Shown here one piece after another: positions 43,964 through 53,597 of a DNA stretch of 64,000 nucleotides (within the stretch, counting starts at the first letter, position 1; each line of letters starts with the position of its first letter). A program made the translations under genes and the position numbers. This DNA is from CAYFPO01 sp964345035 (lineage in GTDB: Bacteria > Fidelibacterota > Marinisomatia > SCGC-AAA003-L08 > GCA-002704045): NCBI GenBank assembly GCA_964345035.1, contig CAYFPO010000001.1, positions 124,001 to 188,000 on the forward strand, given 5' to 3'. The notes under the pieces are model-generated. The model saw only the letters and a list, made by a program, of their open reading frames with translations, searched no databases and was not told where the DNA came from.

Positions 43964-44730
43964 TTTATCTGTATTAATCTACTTAAAAATTGTAAAATAT
44001 CTGAAAATATTTTCTGTTGATCAGGACTTTTAACAAACAAATTATGGGTTGCTTGTGGGTATCCTATAACTTTCTTATCATTGGATTGAATACCATTATT
44101 AACTATTTGGATATTTTGTGGGGGAGATGTTTTATCATTCTCAGAATATAAGATTAATGAAGGAATTTTAACTTTGTGTAGATTTTTCTGAATCAATGGT
44201 GCCATTTTGAAGAATTCATCCATTGCTTTCATGGGATACCGATCATAACCGAAATATTCCATTTTATCTCTTATTGTTTTCTTATATCTTCCTTTTTTAC
44301 TCAGTGACGTTACAAAATATTTAGTACAGGGATTTAACCAAGTTAATTTTTTTTGATCATTAAAACGAAATACAGATGCACCGGCAACCAATCCCGGCAA
44401 TGGAAATAAAGTAGCTAAATGCAATCCCAGTACAGCACCCATACTGATTCCAATTACAAATACTTCATCATTTTTAGCCATCATTCCAGCATAATTTTGT
44501 TCGACATGATCCAACCATTCACTATATTTTACAGTGTTGCAATCCTCAATAGTAGTACCGTGCCCTGGTAAATTCTCTGCTAAAACGTGAAATCCTTTTT
44601 TTCCAAGGAATTCTGCAAGATCCTTTACTTCAAATGTTGAGCTGGAAAATCCATGTATGATATACACTCCTACATTGCTTGCAGTGTTTAATTCATAATT
44701 CTCTGTATCAAAGTTTTTAGTTTGTCCCAT
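43960..44730 (-). CDS. Alpha/beta hydrolase, carboxylesterase/monoacylglycerol lipase type
   Basis: A cytoplasmic hydrolase of the Est30-like carboxylesterase or bacterial monoacylglycerol lipase group. The oxyanion motif is VYIIHGFSSS, followed by LPGHGTT, and the nucleophile elbow is VIGISMGAVLGL (Ser at about 96). The Asp is likely in LILYSENDKTSPPQ and the His in ATHNLF. Length 256 is normal. It is the middle gene of recO-hydrolase-rhomboid: its ATG shares bases with the TAA of recO (TAATG) and its end overlaps the rhomboid start. Confidence 0.85.
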   Translation of the reverse strand: MGQTKNFDTENYELNTASNVGVYIIHGFSSSTFEVKDLAEFLGKKGFHVLAENLPGHGTTIEDCNTVKYSEWLDHVEQNYAGMMAKNDEVFVIGISMGAVLGLHLATLFPLPGLVAGASVFRFNDQKKLTWLNPCTKYFVTSLSKKGRYKKTIRDKMEYFGYDRYPMKAMDEFFKMAPLIQKNLHKVKIPSLILYSENDKTSPPQNIQIVNNGIQSNDKKVIGYPQATHNLFVKSPDQQKIFSDILQFLSRLIQIK

Positions 44731-45476
44731 TAATGTAATATCCCATGTGCTATATTCACTGACCGTACTCTGGACATTCCTTCAATATGATGACACATAA
44801 ATTGTTCCAGAAATATTGAAATTTGGTACAGATTCTGTTTTGGTAATTCTAAATTGTTCAGGCGTTCTATATGGGTGATCATTAATTCCACAATAAAGCT
44901 TAATTCATCGGATTGGAGTATAATTTCATGGTTTGTTTCACACTTACTACAACAGAGTTCACCGATTTGTTTTGAGTATATCCCTTCTAAAAGATGTGAA
45001 CGGCATTTTGCACATACTTGAACTTCCGGTTTAAAACCATGCTGAATGGTTAACTGAATGAGATAAAACCAATATAAGATATTAGTATTATATTTGTCCA
45101 AACATAATTGTTGCAATACTCTGTATAATAACCGAAATAAGATTGGTGAAGCATGCAAAGGTTGCGTTGTTTTATCCATAATTTCTACAATGGATATGGC
45201 TGTAAGCAGTTTTTCCAGATTTTTCCGCATATCAAGAGTATTCAATTTTAAACTCGCTTCTTTTAAAATTTGAATTTCCCTATTTTCTTTCCATACGGTT
45301 TGAATTTGTATCAAATTGCTGGTCTCTAGAATGCCTGCTAATGGATTTTTCTTCCGCCTTGCGCCTTTTGCCATGACTGTAATTTTTCCTTTATCCTTAG
45401 TAAACAATCTGCTGATAAGACTGGTTTCACTGTAGGGAATAGTTCGAAGGACAATTGCATCAGTATCTACAAACAA
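44730..45476 (-). CDS. recO: DNA repair protein RecO
   Basis: RecO works with RecF and RecR to load RecA onto single-stranded DNA covered by SSB. The N-terminal OB fold starts with DAIVLRTIPYSETSLISRLFTKDKGKI and the conserved KGARRKKNPLAGIL. A helical region follows, then a zinc-finger with CAKCRSHLLEGIYS and ELCCSKC, the four-Cys set typical of the family. Length 248 is normal. The gene lies 14 bases downstream of proS and is tightly joined to the hydrolase gene that follows. Confidence 0.93.
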   Translation of the reverse strand: MFVDTDAIVLRTIPYSETSLISRLFTKDKGKITVMAKGARRKKNPLAGILETSNLIQIQTVWKENREIQILKEASLKLNTLDMRKNLEKLLTAISIVEIMDKTTQPLHASPILFRLLYRVLQQLCLDKYNTNILYWFYLIQLTIQHGFKPEVQVCAKCRSHLLEGIYSKQIGELCCSKCETNHEIILQSDELSFIVELMITHIERLNNLELPKQNLYQISIFLEQFMCHHIEGMSRVRSVNIAHGILH

Positions 45477-45490
45477 ATCCTTATACCGGA

Positions 45491-46963
45491 CTAATATGCT
45501 TTAGAAAATATTACTGTAAATTTTGCAGGTTTTTGGGAGTAAATACATTTAATTCCCTCCATGTTTTCCGAAAAGGGGATGCACCTGATAGTTGCTTTTG
45601 TATCATTTTTTATAGCATCTTCAGATTCAGATGTGCCATCCCATCCACATTTTACAAATCCTCCTTTTTCGATTATGTTTTTGAATTCTTCATATTTGAA
45701 GACAGTAAATGTATTCTCTTCTCTGAATTGTAATGCTGAATGGAAAAGATTGCTTTGGATTTTAGTCAGGAGCTCCGGTATTTTCTTACCTGCTTCATTG
45801 ATTGGTATTGCAGATTTCTCACCTGTATCTCTTCTGGCTATGAAGATATTGTTTTCTTTCATATCTCTTGGTCCAACTTCAATCCTTATAGGGACTCCTT
45901 TCATTTCCCACTCATTGAATTTAAATCCGGGTGACATTTTTTTTCTGTCATCCAAATGTACCCGGACTCGGGATGATTCTAAATCTGAAATTGTACTTTT
46001 CAGGTAGTTTCTGATGTTATTCAAATCTTCATCAGTTTTAAATATTGGAATAATCACTACCTGAATTGGTGCAACTTTAGGAGGAAGACGCAATCCTTTA
46101 TCATCACCATGTACCATGATCAGTGCCCCAACTAACCGCGTACTCACACCCCAACTTGTTGCATATACATATTCTTCTTTGTTATCTTCATTCTGGAATT
46201 TTACATCAAATGCTTTTGCGAAATTCTGCCCCAGATAATGTGAGGTACCTGCCTGCAGTGCTTTTTTATCACCCATCATTGCTTCAATGCAGTAGGTATC
46301 AACAGCTCCTGCAAATTTTTCCGATTCTGATTTGGTTCCGGTTAACACAGGAACTGCCATCACTCCTTCTACTACTTCTTTATATACATCCAGCATTCTG
46401 AGTGCTTCTTCTCTTGCCTCCTTTTCGGTGGAATGGGCTGTATGCCCTTCCTGCCATAAAAATTCACTGGTTCTAAGGAAGAGCCGTGTCCGCATCTCCC
46501 ACCGTACTACGTTCGCCCACTGGTTGATTAATAATGGTAAATCACGATATGAATTGATCCATTTTTTATACATTGCCCAAATTACTGTTTCAGAAGTAGG
46601 ACGCACAATGACCTCTTCCTCCAATTTGGATTCAGGATCAACAATTACATCTTTCCCATCTTCTGAGTTTTTTAAACGGGAATGTGTGACAATTGCACAT
46701 TCTTTTGCAAAACCCTCAACATGTTCTGCTTCTCTTGCAAGAAATGATTTCGGGATAAATAATGGAAAATATGCATCGGAATGACCCGTTTCCTTAAACC
46801 GTTTGTCAAATGCATTTTTTATACTCTCCCATACACTATATCCATAAGGTCGGATGACCATGGTGCCTTTCACGGGACCATAATCCGCCAATTCAGCTTT
46901 GGTAATTACATCCGTGTACCAGCGGGAATGATCTTCACTTTTTGGGGTTACACCTTTCGACAT
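45491..46963 (-). CDS. proS: Prolyl-tRNA synthetase (archaeal/eukaryotic-like type)
   Basis: Charges tRNA-Pro with proline. The 490-residue size and the absence of an editing insertion place it in the ProS type 3 group. Motifs are DYGPVKGTMVIRPYGYSVWE, the class II motif 2 RWEMRTRLFLRTSEFLWQEGHTAHST, the TxE loop VRPTSETVIWAMY and motif 3 GVSTRLVGALIMVHGDDKGLRLPP. The C-terminal half includes the anticodon-binding domain and the Cys-containing C-terminal domain ending in SKAY. It is the likely first gene of the proS-recO-hydrolase-rhomboid operon. Confidence 0.96.
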   Translation of the reverse strand: MSKGVTPKSEDHSRWYTDVITKAELADYGPVKGTMVIRPYGYSVWESIKNAFDKRFKETGHSDAYFPLFIPKSFLAREAEHVEGFAKECAIVTHSRLKNSEDGKDVIVDPESKLEEEVIVRPTSETVIWAMYKKWINSYRDLPLLINQWANVVRWEMRTRLFLRTSEFLWQEGHTAHSTEKEAREEALRMLDVYKEVVEGVMAVPVLTGTKSESEKFAGAVDTYCIEAMMGDKKALQAGTSHYLGQNFAKAFDVKFQNEDNKEEYVYATSWGVSTRLVGALIMVHGDDKGLRLPPKVAPIQVVIIPIFKTDEDLNNIRNYLKSTISDLESSRVRVHLDDRKKMSPGFKFNEWEMKGVPIRIEVGPRDMKENNIFIARRDTGEKSAIPINEAGKKIPELLTKIQSNLFHSALQFREENTFTVFKYEEFKNIIEKGGFVKCGWDGTSESEDAIKNDTKATIRCIPFSENMEGIKCIYSQKPAKFTVIFSKAY

Positions 46964-47005
46964 ATTAATTCCTTAAATTTTCCTGATATGAAAGGGGAGA
47001 ATTTA

Positions 47006-47536
47006 GTGAATAAAAATCACCGTAAAAAATATATCATTACCACAGAACGATTAAAACTTAGAGCGCTGGATATGGAAGATGTGGATAATTTGATGGAAAT
47101 TTTCTCTGATCCGGTTGCAATGCAGTATTACCCATCTACAAAAACCAGGGAGGAAACGTTGCAATGGATTCAATATACTTTGGATACTCATACAGAACAC
47201 GAATTTGGTATGATGGCAGTAGAATTGAAAGACTCAGAGATGTTTATTGGTCAATGCGGCTATTGGGTACAAAAAATTAAAAATAAAGAAGAAATCGAAA
47301 TTGGCTATCTTATACTCAGGAAGCACTGGAATAAAGGATATGCCACTGAAGCTGCTATTGCATGCAGGGATTATGCATTCAATTCACTGGATTTGACAAG
47401 AGTAATTTCACTTATCCGCCCGGTAAATAAGCCCTCCATCCGCGTTGCAGAGAAAAATGGAATGATAGTGGATTGTGAAATTGACTATAAAGGGTATAGG
47501 CATTTGGTGTATTCTGTTAAACAAAAATCTCTTTAA
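47006..47536 (+). CDS. GNAT family N-acetyltransferase (RimJ/RimL type)
   Basis: Transfers an acetyl group from acetyl-CoA to an amine. The 176-residue protein starts TTERLKLRALDMEDVDNLMEIFSDP and contains the acetyl-CoA loop HWNKGYATEAAIACRDYAF followed by VISLIRPVNKPSIRVAEKNGM, as in RimJ/RimL and ribosomal-protein acetyltransferases. A GTG start at 47006 is preferred: AGGGGAGA lies six bases upstream and the family begins here. The upstream open frame is antisense to proS. Its end overlaps the converging threonine aldolase gene by 20 bases. Confidence 0.85.
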   Translation: MNKNHRKKYIITTERLKLRALDMEDVDNLMEIFSDPVAMQYYPSTKTREETLQWIQYTLDTHTEHEFGMMAVELKDSEMFIGQCGYWVQKIKNKEEIEIGYLILRKHWNKGYATEAAIACRDYAFNSLDLTRVISLIRPVNKPSIRVAEKNGMIVDCEIDYKGYRHLVYSVKQKSL

Positions 47537-48554
47537 AGCAACTAAGTGTTTGGTTAATATCCGTACTTGTAATCCCATTATGGGTAACCAGCCGAAATCT
47601 GTTTAGGTTAGTTTCAAAAAATTTTATCCCCTTTTCTTCCATTTTTGATACTAATTCTGATCCGGTTATTTTCTCAGAATCAATCTCAAAATAAATTATA
47701 TTAGTTGTGACTTTATTCAGGTCAATGGTGAAACCATCAATAGATGCAATTCCTTCGGCAAGCTGCCTTGCATTTTCGTGATCAACCTTTATCTGTGTGA
47801 TCATTGATTTTAACGCCATTATACCTGCGGCAGCAATAATACCGGATTGACGCATTCCGCCACCAAGTGCTTTTCGGTTACGTCTTACTTTCGATATGAA
47901 ATCTGCATCACCACAAACAACAGATCCCACCGGTGCTGATAATCCTTTGGATAAACAGAAAGTCACAGAATCCGCATTTTTTACCAGTTCTCTCACATCT
48001 CTATCTAAAGCGACTGCAGCGTTGAAAATACGTGCACCATCAATATGGAGTTTCAGTCCGTTTTCACGGACGATATCCGCTACAGCTGAAATGAATTCCA
48101 TGGATAGCGGAGCGCCAAAACACATATTATGGGTGTTTTCCAGACTTATTGCAGATGTTTGTGGAAAATGGTCATTTTCTACTCGTATTGCAGATTTGAT
48201 TGCATCCAAATCAATCGTACCGTCATTGTTATTTTTAAGCTGTCTGGAATGTATACCTCCAAATGAAGATACACCACCGGCTTCATACATAAATGTATGG
48301 GATTTATCCCCCAATATCAATTCTGTACCACGGTCACAATGTGCCAGCAATGAGGCCAAATTCCCCATAGTCCCGCTGGGTACCAGTATTGCTGCTTCTT
48401 TCTCCATAATTTCTGCAGCCTGTGATTCAAGCTGATTCACTGTGGGATCCTCCTGAAATACATCGTCACCTAAATCTGCATTCACCATAGCTTGACGCAT
48501 TCCTTCTGTGGGGAGCGTTACCGTATCGCTTCTAAGGTCAATTATTTTATTCAA
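47517..48554 (-). CDS. ltaE: Low-specificity L-threonine aldolase
   Basis: A PLP enzyme that splits threonine or allo-threonine into glycine and acetaldehyde. Motifs: DLRSDTVTLPTEGMRQAM at the start, GDDVFQEDPTVNQLE, AILVPSGTMGNLASLLAHC, ISLENTHNMCFG, LHIDGARIFNAAV, and the PLP lysine in TFCLSKGLSAPVGS (about residue 205). Length 345 is normal. It is convergent with the acetyltransferase gene and divergent from the amidohydrolase gene. A threonine-dehydrogenase-like gene at the right edge may act on the same substrate. Confidence 0.94.
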   Translation of the reverse strand: MNKIIDLRSDTVTLPTEGMRQAMVNADLGDDVFQEDPTVNQLESQAAEIMEKEAAILVPSGTMGNLASLLAHCDRGTELILGDKSHTFMYEAGGVSSFGGIHSRQLKNNNDGTIDLDAIKSAIRVENDHFPQTSAISLENTHNMCFGAPLSMEFISAVADIVRENGLKLHIDGARIFNAAVALDRDVRELVKNADSVTFCLSKGLSAPVGSVVCGDADFISKVRRNRKALGGGMRQSGIIAAAGIMALKSMITQIKVDHENARQLAEGIASIDGFTIDLNKVTTNIIYFEIDSEKITGSELVSKMEEKGIKFFETNLNRFRLVTHNGITSTDINQTLSCFKEIFV

Positions 48555-48629
48555 AATTCAATTTCCTGATGTTCATTATATCTTGAATTTAATACCCCTT
48601 ATGTTTGTAGCAGAAACCTAAATTTCAAG

Positions 48630-50183
48630 ATGGGGAAAAAATTGAATTTAATCAATGGAACATTCATTACGATGGATGATCATTGTTCAGAGGTTCACTC
48701 TGTAACCATCACTAATGGAAAAATAATCGGACTAAATACTATTGAATCTACCTGGAAAACGATAAATCTAAATGGTGCAATAGTTATTCCGGGATTTGTA
48801 GATGCCCATTTTCATCTGGTAAATTTGGGTAAGCAATTAGATACACTGCAGTTAAAGGAATGTAACTCTCCCAAACTAATTGCTGATATGGTCTATTCAA
48901 AGAGTAAAGAAATTCTACCAGACGATTGGATTATCGGATTTGGCTGGGATCATAATAAATGGAAAAAAAAAGAATATCCAACCGCTAAAATATTAAATAA
49001 TTTATCCATCAACAATCCTGTGATGCTCACGCGAGTTGATGGTCATTCCTGCTGGGTAAATCAGTCTGCAATAGATGCTGCCAAAATTGACATTTTCACT
49101 GAATCACCCCAAGGCGGTAAAATAATCAATAACTGTATCCTCGTAGATAATGCGATGAACCCACTTCAGGATGTGGTTCCCAAACCGGATGAAACTACTA
49201 TTAAAAAATGGATCAGGTTAGCGGTTGAAATTATTAAATCACGGGGAATTACAAATATCCACGATGCATGGCAGGATCCAACAACCATTAATGTGCTTAA
49301 GGAAATGGAAAAAGAACAAGAATTACCAATAAGAGTATATGGGATGCTTGGCAGCAGCTATTCAGAATTATTAGATAAGTATTTCAGCGTTGGACATTAT
49401 CAGTCAAAATTATATACAATACGTGCTGTTAAAGCATTTATTGATGGTGCATTGGGCAGTCGAGGTGCTGCGTTGTTGGAACCGTATTGTGATGATAAAA
49501 ACAATTGTGGGCTTATTTTAATATCTGAAGAAGAATTTAAAGAATTGGCACATCGATGCGGAGAAGCAGGATTTCAGCTCTGTACCCATGCCATAGGTGA
49601 CATGGGAAATCGTATGGTGTTGGATGTGTACTCTAATTCGGTTAATAGTAAAACTGATCACCGGTGGCGTATTGAACATGCACAAATGGTATGTGATGAG
49701 GATATACCCCGATTTGCAGAAAATGGAATAGTACCATCTATGCAGCCCAGTCATTGCACCAGTGATATGCCCTGGTTGGAAGATCGCCTTGGATCAAAAC
49801 GTCTTCACCGAATTTCCAGATGGAAAACTTTTATTGATTCAGGATGCAGAATACCGGGCGGATCCGATTGTCCAATTGAAGAAGGTAATCCATTATTCGA
49901 GTTTTATGCTGCTGTCACTCGACGGAATCATAAAGGATTACCTGCCGGCGGATGGCAAAATCAGGAAACTGTAAACAGAATAGATGCGCTGAAAATGTTT
50001 ACATCCTGGGCTGCGTTTGGTGAATTCGCAGAACTTAGAAGAGGAAAAATCAATGTGGGATACGATGCTGATTTGACTGTGCTATCCCAAGATATTACCG
50101 CCTGCAGTTATGAGGATATATTAAAAACGGAAGTTCTGATGACCATAGTTAATGGCGAGATTGTGTATTCAAAAATGGATTAG
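48630..50183 (+). CDS. Amidohydrolase, YtcJ-like
   Basis: A metal-dependent hydrolase of the PF07969 group. Metal-binding motif DAHFHL lies at about residues 60-65, followed by GFGWDHNKW, TRVDGHSCWVN, KAFIDGALGSRGAAL (with the family Lys/Asp), CTHAIGD, RIEHAQM, and the metal Asp in IPGGSDCPIEEGNP. The C-terminus has the usual RRGKINVGYDADLTVLSQD composite-domain closing. Length 517 is normal. The substrate is not known for most of this group. Its TAG stop overlaps the stop of the next, converging gene. Confidence 0.88.
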   Translation: MGKKLNLINGTFITMDDHCSEVHSVTITNGKIIGLNTIESTWKTINLNGAIVIPGFVDAHFHLVNLGKQLDTLQLKECNSPKLIADMVYSKSKEILPDDWIIGFGWDHNKWKKKEYPTAKILNNLSINNPVMLTRVDGHSCWVNQSAIDAAKIDIFTESPQGGKIINNCILVDNAMNPLQDVVPKPDETTIKKWIRLAVEIIKSRGITNIHDAWQDPTTINVLKEMEKEQELPIRVYGMLGSSYSELLDKYFSVGHYQSKLYTIRAVKAFIDGALGSRGAALLEPYCDDKNNCGLILISEEEFKELAHRCGEAGFQLCTHAIGDMGNRMVLDVYSNSVNSKTDHRWRIEHAQMVCDEDIPRFAENGIVPSMQPSHCTSDMPWLEDRLGSKRLHRISRWKTFIDSGCRIPGGSDCPIEEGNPLFEFYAAVTRRNHKGLPAGGWQNQETVNRIDALKMFTSWAAFGEFAELRRGKINVGYDADLTVLSQDITACSYEDILKTEVLMTIVNGEIVYSKMD

Positions 50184-51052
50184 ACAGATAGTTGAATTGA
50201 ATATCCCTGATATTTACGAATGTTCAGAACACGTTCATTATCAAAATATAGATACTGCCCCTTTATACCCGTCAATTCTCCTGACACAACCGGAGTTTTT
50301 TCCAGATTGATGCTTTTTACCTTTTCAGGGTATTCTGTAACCGGGAATTCAATCTCTGTGATATCATTGTCATTGCTGTAATACGGTTTTAATTCGGTTG
50401 GAAATTTTTCCTCTAATTTTTCTTTTTCTTCTAAAAGATTTATTTCTCTGTCAGTTATATTTTTTAACATCCACTGCCAGGCAGTTTTATCAGACAAATA
50501 CTGTTTCATCTCCACTTCAATTAATCCTGCAATATATCTGTTTGGAGTCTCTGCTAATTTAATAGCCTGACTTGCTCCCTGATCTATCCACCGTGTTGGA
50601 ATTTGACTTGATCTGGTAACTCCCACTTTAAGTCCGCTGGTGACAGATAAATATACATACTGCTTCGACAGGCAATGTTCTTCTGCCCAATCCATATCTC
50701 GGGCAACACCTTCGTGGGCACGGCAGAGTTCCGGTCTTAATACACACTCGGAGGCCATAGGCACAGACAAAAAACACGGATAACAATAGCCTTGAAAAAA
50801 GGATTTGTTGGTTTTTATTTTACAGTTAACGCAGAAAATATCACCGGAAAATTTTAGTGTAATCCATCTGTCAATATAGTTGGAGATATTGAATTGATGT
50901 GCACCTATGGGCAGTGTGTACTCCACAGGAATTTCCAATTCTGCAATCATTTTCAGTAAAGTGCCGGTAAATTCCACCTGCCAACTTACAAAAACATTGT
51001 AAATCCTACCAATAATCTGTGTCCATTGTTTAATTATGTTTGCTTTATACAT
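50180..51052 (-). CDS. DUF2797 domain protein
   Basis: The 290-residue product contains the DUF2797 pattern: FCVNCKIKTNKSFFQGYCYPCF, a four-Cys zinc-type element (about 95-115), then ECVLRPELCRAHEGVARDMDWAEEHCLSKQYVYLSV and SGLKVGVTRSSQIPTRWIDQGAS, which is GIY-YIG-like in its strand-Arg arrangement. The function is unknown; GIY-YIG resemblance suggests nucleic acid cleavage or binding. The start at 51052 is uncertain: an internal GTG before EFTG would also fit the family. Only 25 bases separate this start from that of topA, so both promoters must overlap. Confidence 0.75.
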   Translation of the reverse strand: MYKANIIKQWTQIIGRIYNVFVSWQVEFTGTLLKMIAELEIPVEYTLPIGAHQFNISNYIDRWITLKFSGDIFCVNCKIKTNKSFFQGYCYPCFLSVPMASECVLRPELCRAHEGVARDMDWAEEHCLSKQYVYLSVTSGLKVGVTRSSQIPTRWIDQGASQAIKLAETPNRYIAGLIEVEMKQYLSDKTAWQWMLKNITDREINLLEEKEKLEEKFPTELKPYYSNDNDITEIEFPVTEYPEKVKSINLEKTPVVSGELTGIKGQYLYFDNERVLNIRKYQGYSIQLSV

Positions 51053-51077
51053 TTTAAATACAGGTAACTTTTATGCT

Positions 51078-53582
51078 ATGGCAAAACAAAAAAACGGACT
51101 CATCATTGTAGAATCTCCATCTAAGATCAAAACATTAAAGAAATTTCTGGGAGACGAATATTCTATACAAGCGTCAGTGGGACATATAAGAGACCTTCCG
51201 AAAAAGGAATTGGGTGTTGATATTGAAAATGGTTTCAAACCAAAATATGTATTAAACAGTGAAAGATCCAAGGTGATCAATGAAATTAAATCAGAAATAA
51301 AAAATGCTGAACAACTGTATCTTGCCACCGATCCGGACAGAGAAGGCGAAGCAATTGCCTGGCATCTGGTTGAAATTTTGAAGCCTACCATTCCGGTTCG
51401 CCGGTTGGTATTTCACGAAATCACAAAAACAGCTATACGTGAATCCTTCTCACATACTAGAAAAATTGATAGTTCTTTGGTTGGTGCACAAGAAGCCAGA
51501 AGAATTCTGGACCGGTTGTGGGGATATCAGGTTACTGAAAAACTCTGGTATAATGTTAAGGGTGGATTATCTGCAGGAAGAGTCCAGAGCCCCGCAATCA
51601 AAATTGTAGTGGACAGGGAAAAAGAAAGAGCAAAATTTAAGGAAAATGAATATTGGAGTATTGCCGGTGAATTTGGAAAGGATGAAAATAGTTTTCAGGG
51701 ATTATTGGAAAGTTATGATGGTAAAAAAATTGCACGGGGTAAGGATTTTGATAAATTTGCCGGTTCACTGAAAACTGATTCAAAACTATCACTGAATGAA
51801 GAAAAAGCTCAAGAACTTGCAGATTATTTCCAAACAGTCGATTGGACAGTAAATAAGGTAACCGAAAAACCTGCTGTGCAAAATCCATATCCACCATTTA
51901 TCACATCCACCCTTCAACAGGAAGGAATTCGTAAGCTCAAAATGTCCTCCCAAGCAGTAATGATCACCGCACAAAAGCTGTATGAAGCCGGTTACATCAC
52001 CTATATGAGAACAGATTCAGTAACCTTATCTGGTGAAGCGCTCCAAGGTGCAAGAAAAGCTATTGAGCAATTATTCGGAAAGGAAAATTTACCCGATTCA
52101 CCCAAACAGTATAAGGGAAAAGTAAAAAATGCACAGGAAGCACACGAAGCCATTCGACCCGCTGGATCCACATTTAAACACCCGGATGATCTGAAATCCA
52201 TATTGGATCCTTCTGAATGGAAATTGTATAGAATGATCTGGAGGCGAACCATCGCATCCCAAATGAAATCAGCCCGATTATTGAAAACAACTGTTGAAAT
52301 CATCGGTGATTCTGCTCTGTTTACTGCAAACGGTAAAGTAATTGAATTTCCGGGATTCTTGAGAGTATATGTGGAAGATATTGATGATCCCAAACTGGAT
52401 AAAGACGATAAGGAGACCACATTGCCCCACCTTAACGAAGGTCAGGACCTCTCTGCCGGATCGTTTACTCCAAACCAGCACTTTACCAAACCATCTCCAA
52501 GATATACAGAAGCAACTCTGGTAAAGGAATTGGAATCTCTGGGAATAGGGAGACCATCCACGTATGCAACAATTATGAATAATATTCAAAAACGGGGTTA
52601 TGTTCATAAATTAAAAGGTGCATTAGTGCCCACATTTACAGCATACGCAGTGGTTCAATTTTTAGAGCAATATTTTACTGACCTGGTTAATCTCCAATTT
52701 ACTGCTGATCTGGAAGATACCTTAGATGCAATCTCACGGTCAGAAATGAAATCAGAAGAATTCCTGGAATCATTTTATTTTGGGAATGGAAAAGCAGGAC
52801 TTAAAACAGCATTAGATAGTGAGTTTGACAAGAATAAGTCTCGAACCATAGTTGTATTAAGTGATGAAGAACAAATTCCGATTACACTTAAAATTGGTAG
52901 ATATGGTGTGTATCTAACCAATGAAAAAATTAATACAACCATTCCGGATGATTGCATCCCGAGTGAATTAAGCTATAAATCTGCAGTATCACTTCTTGAG
53001 AAAAAATCAAAAGGCCCTGACAAGGTATTCAATCATCCTGATACAAATGAAGAAATTCAGGTTAAAGACGGCAGATTTGGGCCCTATATTCAATGTGGTA
53101 AAAAAATGAAATCACTTTTACCGGGGATGAAACCGGAAGATGTCACAGAAGAAATTGCAGTGCAGATAATTTCTCTGCCAAAGGAATTGGGGGAACATCC
53201 GGAAACACAGGAAATGATCACTGCCGACTTAGGCAGATATGGTCCTTATATTAGAAGCGGCAAGAAGACAGGTAAATTATCAAATGAGGACAATCTTCTG
53301 GAATTAACATTGGACAGAGCGGTTGAATTATTAAAATCTTCTGGAAGAACAAATTCTACATCAGTAATTCGTGAACTGGGGAAACATCCTGAAACTGGAT
53401 CATCCATAGAACTGAAAGATGGTAGATATGGTATGTATGTGACTGATGGCAAAATTAATGCCACGCTACCAAAGGGTGAAAATTCTGAAACCCTTACATT
53501 GGAAAGAGCATTGGATCTCATTGCAGAGAAAAAAGCCAAAGGACCGGTTAAACGTAGAAATTTTAGAAGAAAAGTAAAATAG
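51078..53582 (+). CDS. topA: DNA topoisomerase I
   Basis: Relaxes negative supercoils through a 5'-phosphotyrosine. TOPRIM domain: IVESPSKIKTLKKFLG, then ATDPDREGEAIAWHL with the metal acids. The catalytic Tyr is in GYITYMRTDSV (about residue 306). EAHEAIRPAG and LGIGRPSTYATIM follow. The C-terminus has no Cys zinc ribbons; it carries four lysine/glycine-rich repeats of the DGRYGxYV type (LKIGRYGVYLT, KDGRFGPYIQ, DLGRYGPYIR, KDGRYGMYVT). ATG at 51078 is chosen; the upstream frame extension has no family match. glyQS follows 15 bases downstream. Confidence 0.96.
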   Translation: MAKQKNGLIIVESPSKIKTLKKFLGDEYSIQASVGHIRDLPKKELGVDIENGFKPKYVLNSERSKVINEIKSEIKNAEQLYLATDPDREGEAIAWHLVEILKPTIPVRRLVFHEITKTAIRESFSHTRKIDSSLVGAQEARRILDRLWGYQVTEKLWYNVKGGLSAGRVQSPAIKIVVDREKERAKFKENEYWSIAGEFGKDENSFQGLLESYDGKKIARGKDFDKFAGSLKTDSKLSLNEEKAQELADYFQTVDWTVNKVTEKPAVQNPYPPFITSTLQQEGIRKLKMSSQAVMITAQKLYEAGYITYMRTDSVTLSGEALQGARKAIEQLFGKENLPDSPKQYKGKVKNAQEAHEAIRPAGSTFKHPDDLKSILDPSEWKLYRMIWRRTIASQMKSARLLKTTVEIIGDSALFTANGKVIEFPGFLRVYVEDIDDPKLDKDDKETTLPHLNEGQDLSAGSFTPNQHFTKPSPRYTEATLVKELESLGIGRPSTYATIMNNIQKRGYVHKLKGALVPTFTAYAVVQFLEQYFTDLVNLQFTADLEDTLDAISRSEMKSEEFLESFYFGNGKAGLKTALDSEFDKNKSRTIVVLSDEEQIPITLKIGRYGVYLTNEKINTTIPDDCIPSELSYKSAVSLLEKKSKGPDKVFNHPDTNEEIQVKDGRFGPYIQCGKKMKSLLPGMKPEDVTEEIAVQIISLPKELGEHPETQEMITADLGRYGPYIRSGKKTGKLSNEDNLLELTLDRAVELLKSSGRTNSTSVIRELGKHPETGSSIELKDGRYGMYVTDGKINATLPKGENSETLTLERALDLIAEKKAKGPVKRRNFRRKVK

Positions 53583-53597
53583 ACTCAAGTAGTTGTA

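Noticed and set aside
46781..47005. N-terminal extension of the GNAT acetyltransferase
   Set aside because: It is antisense to the start of proS, has no family match, and a strong ribosome binding site precedes the GTG at 47006.
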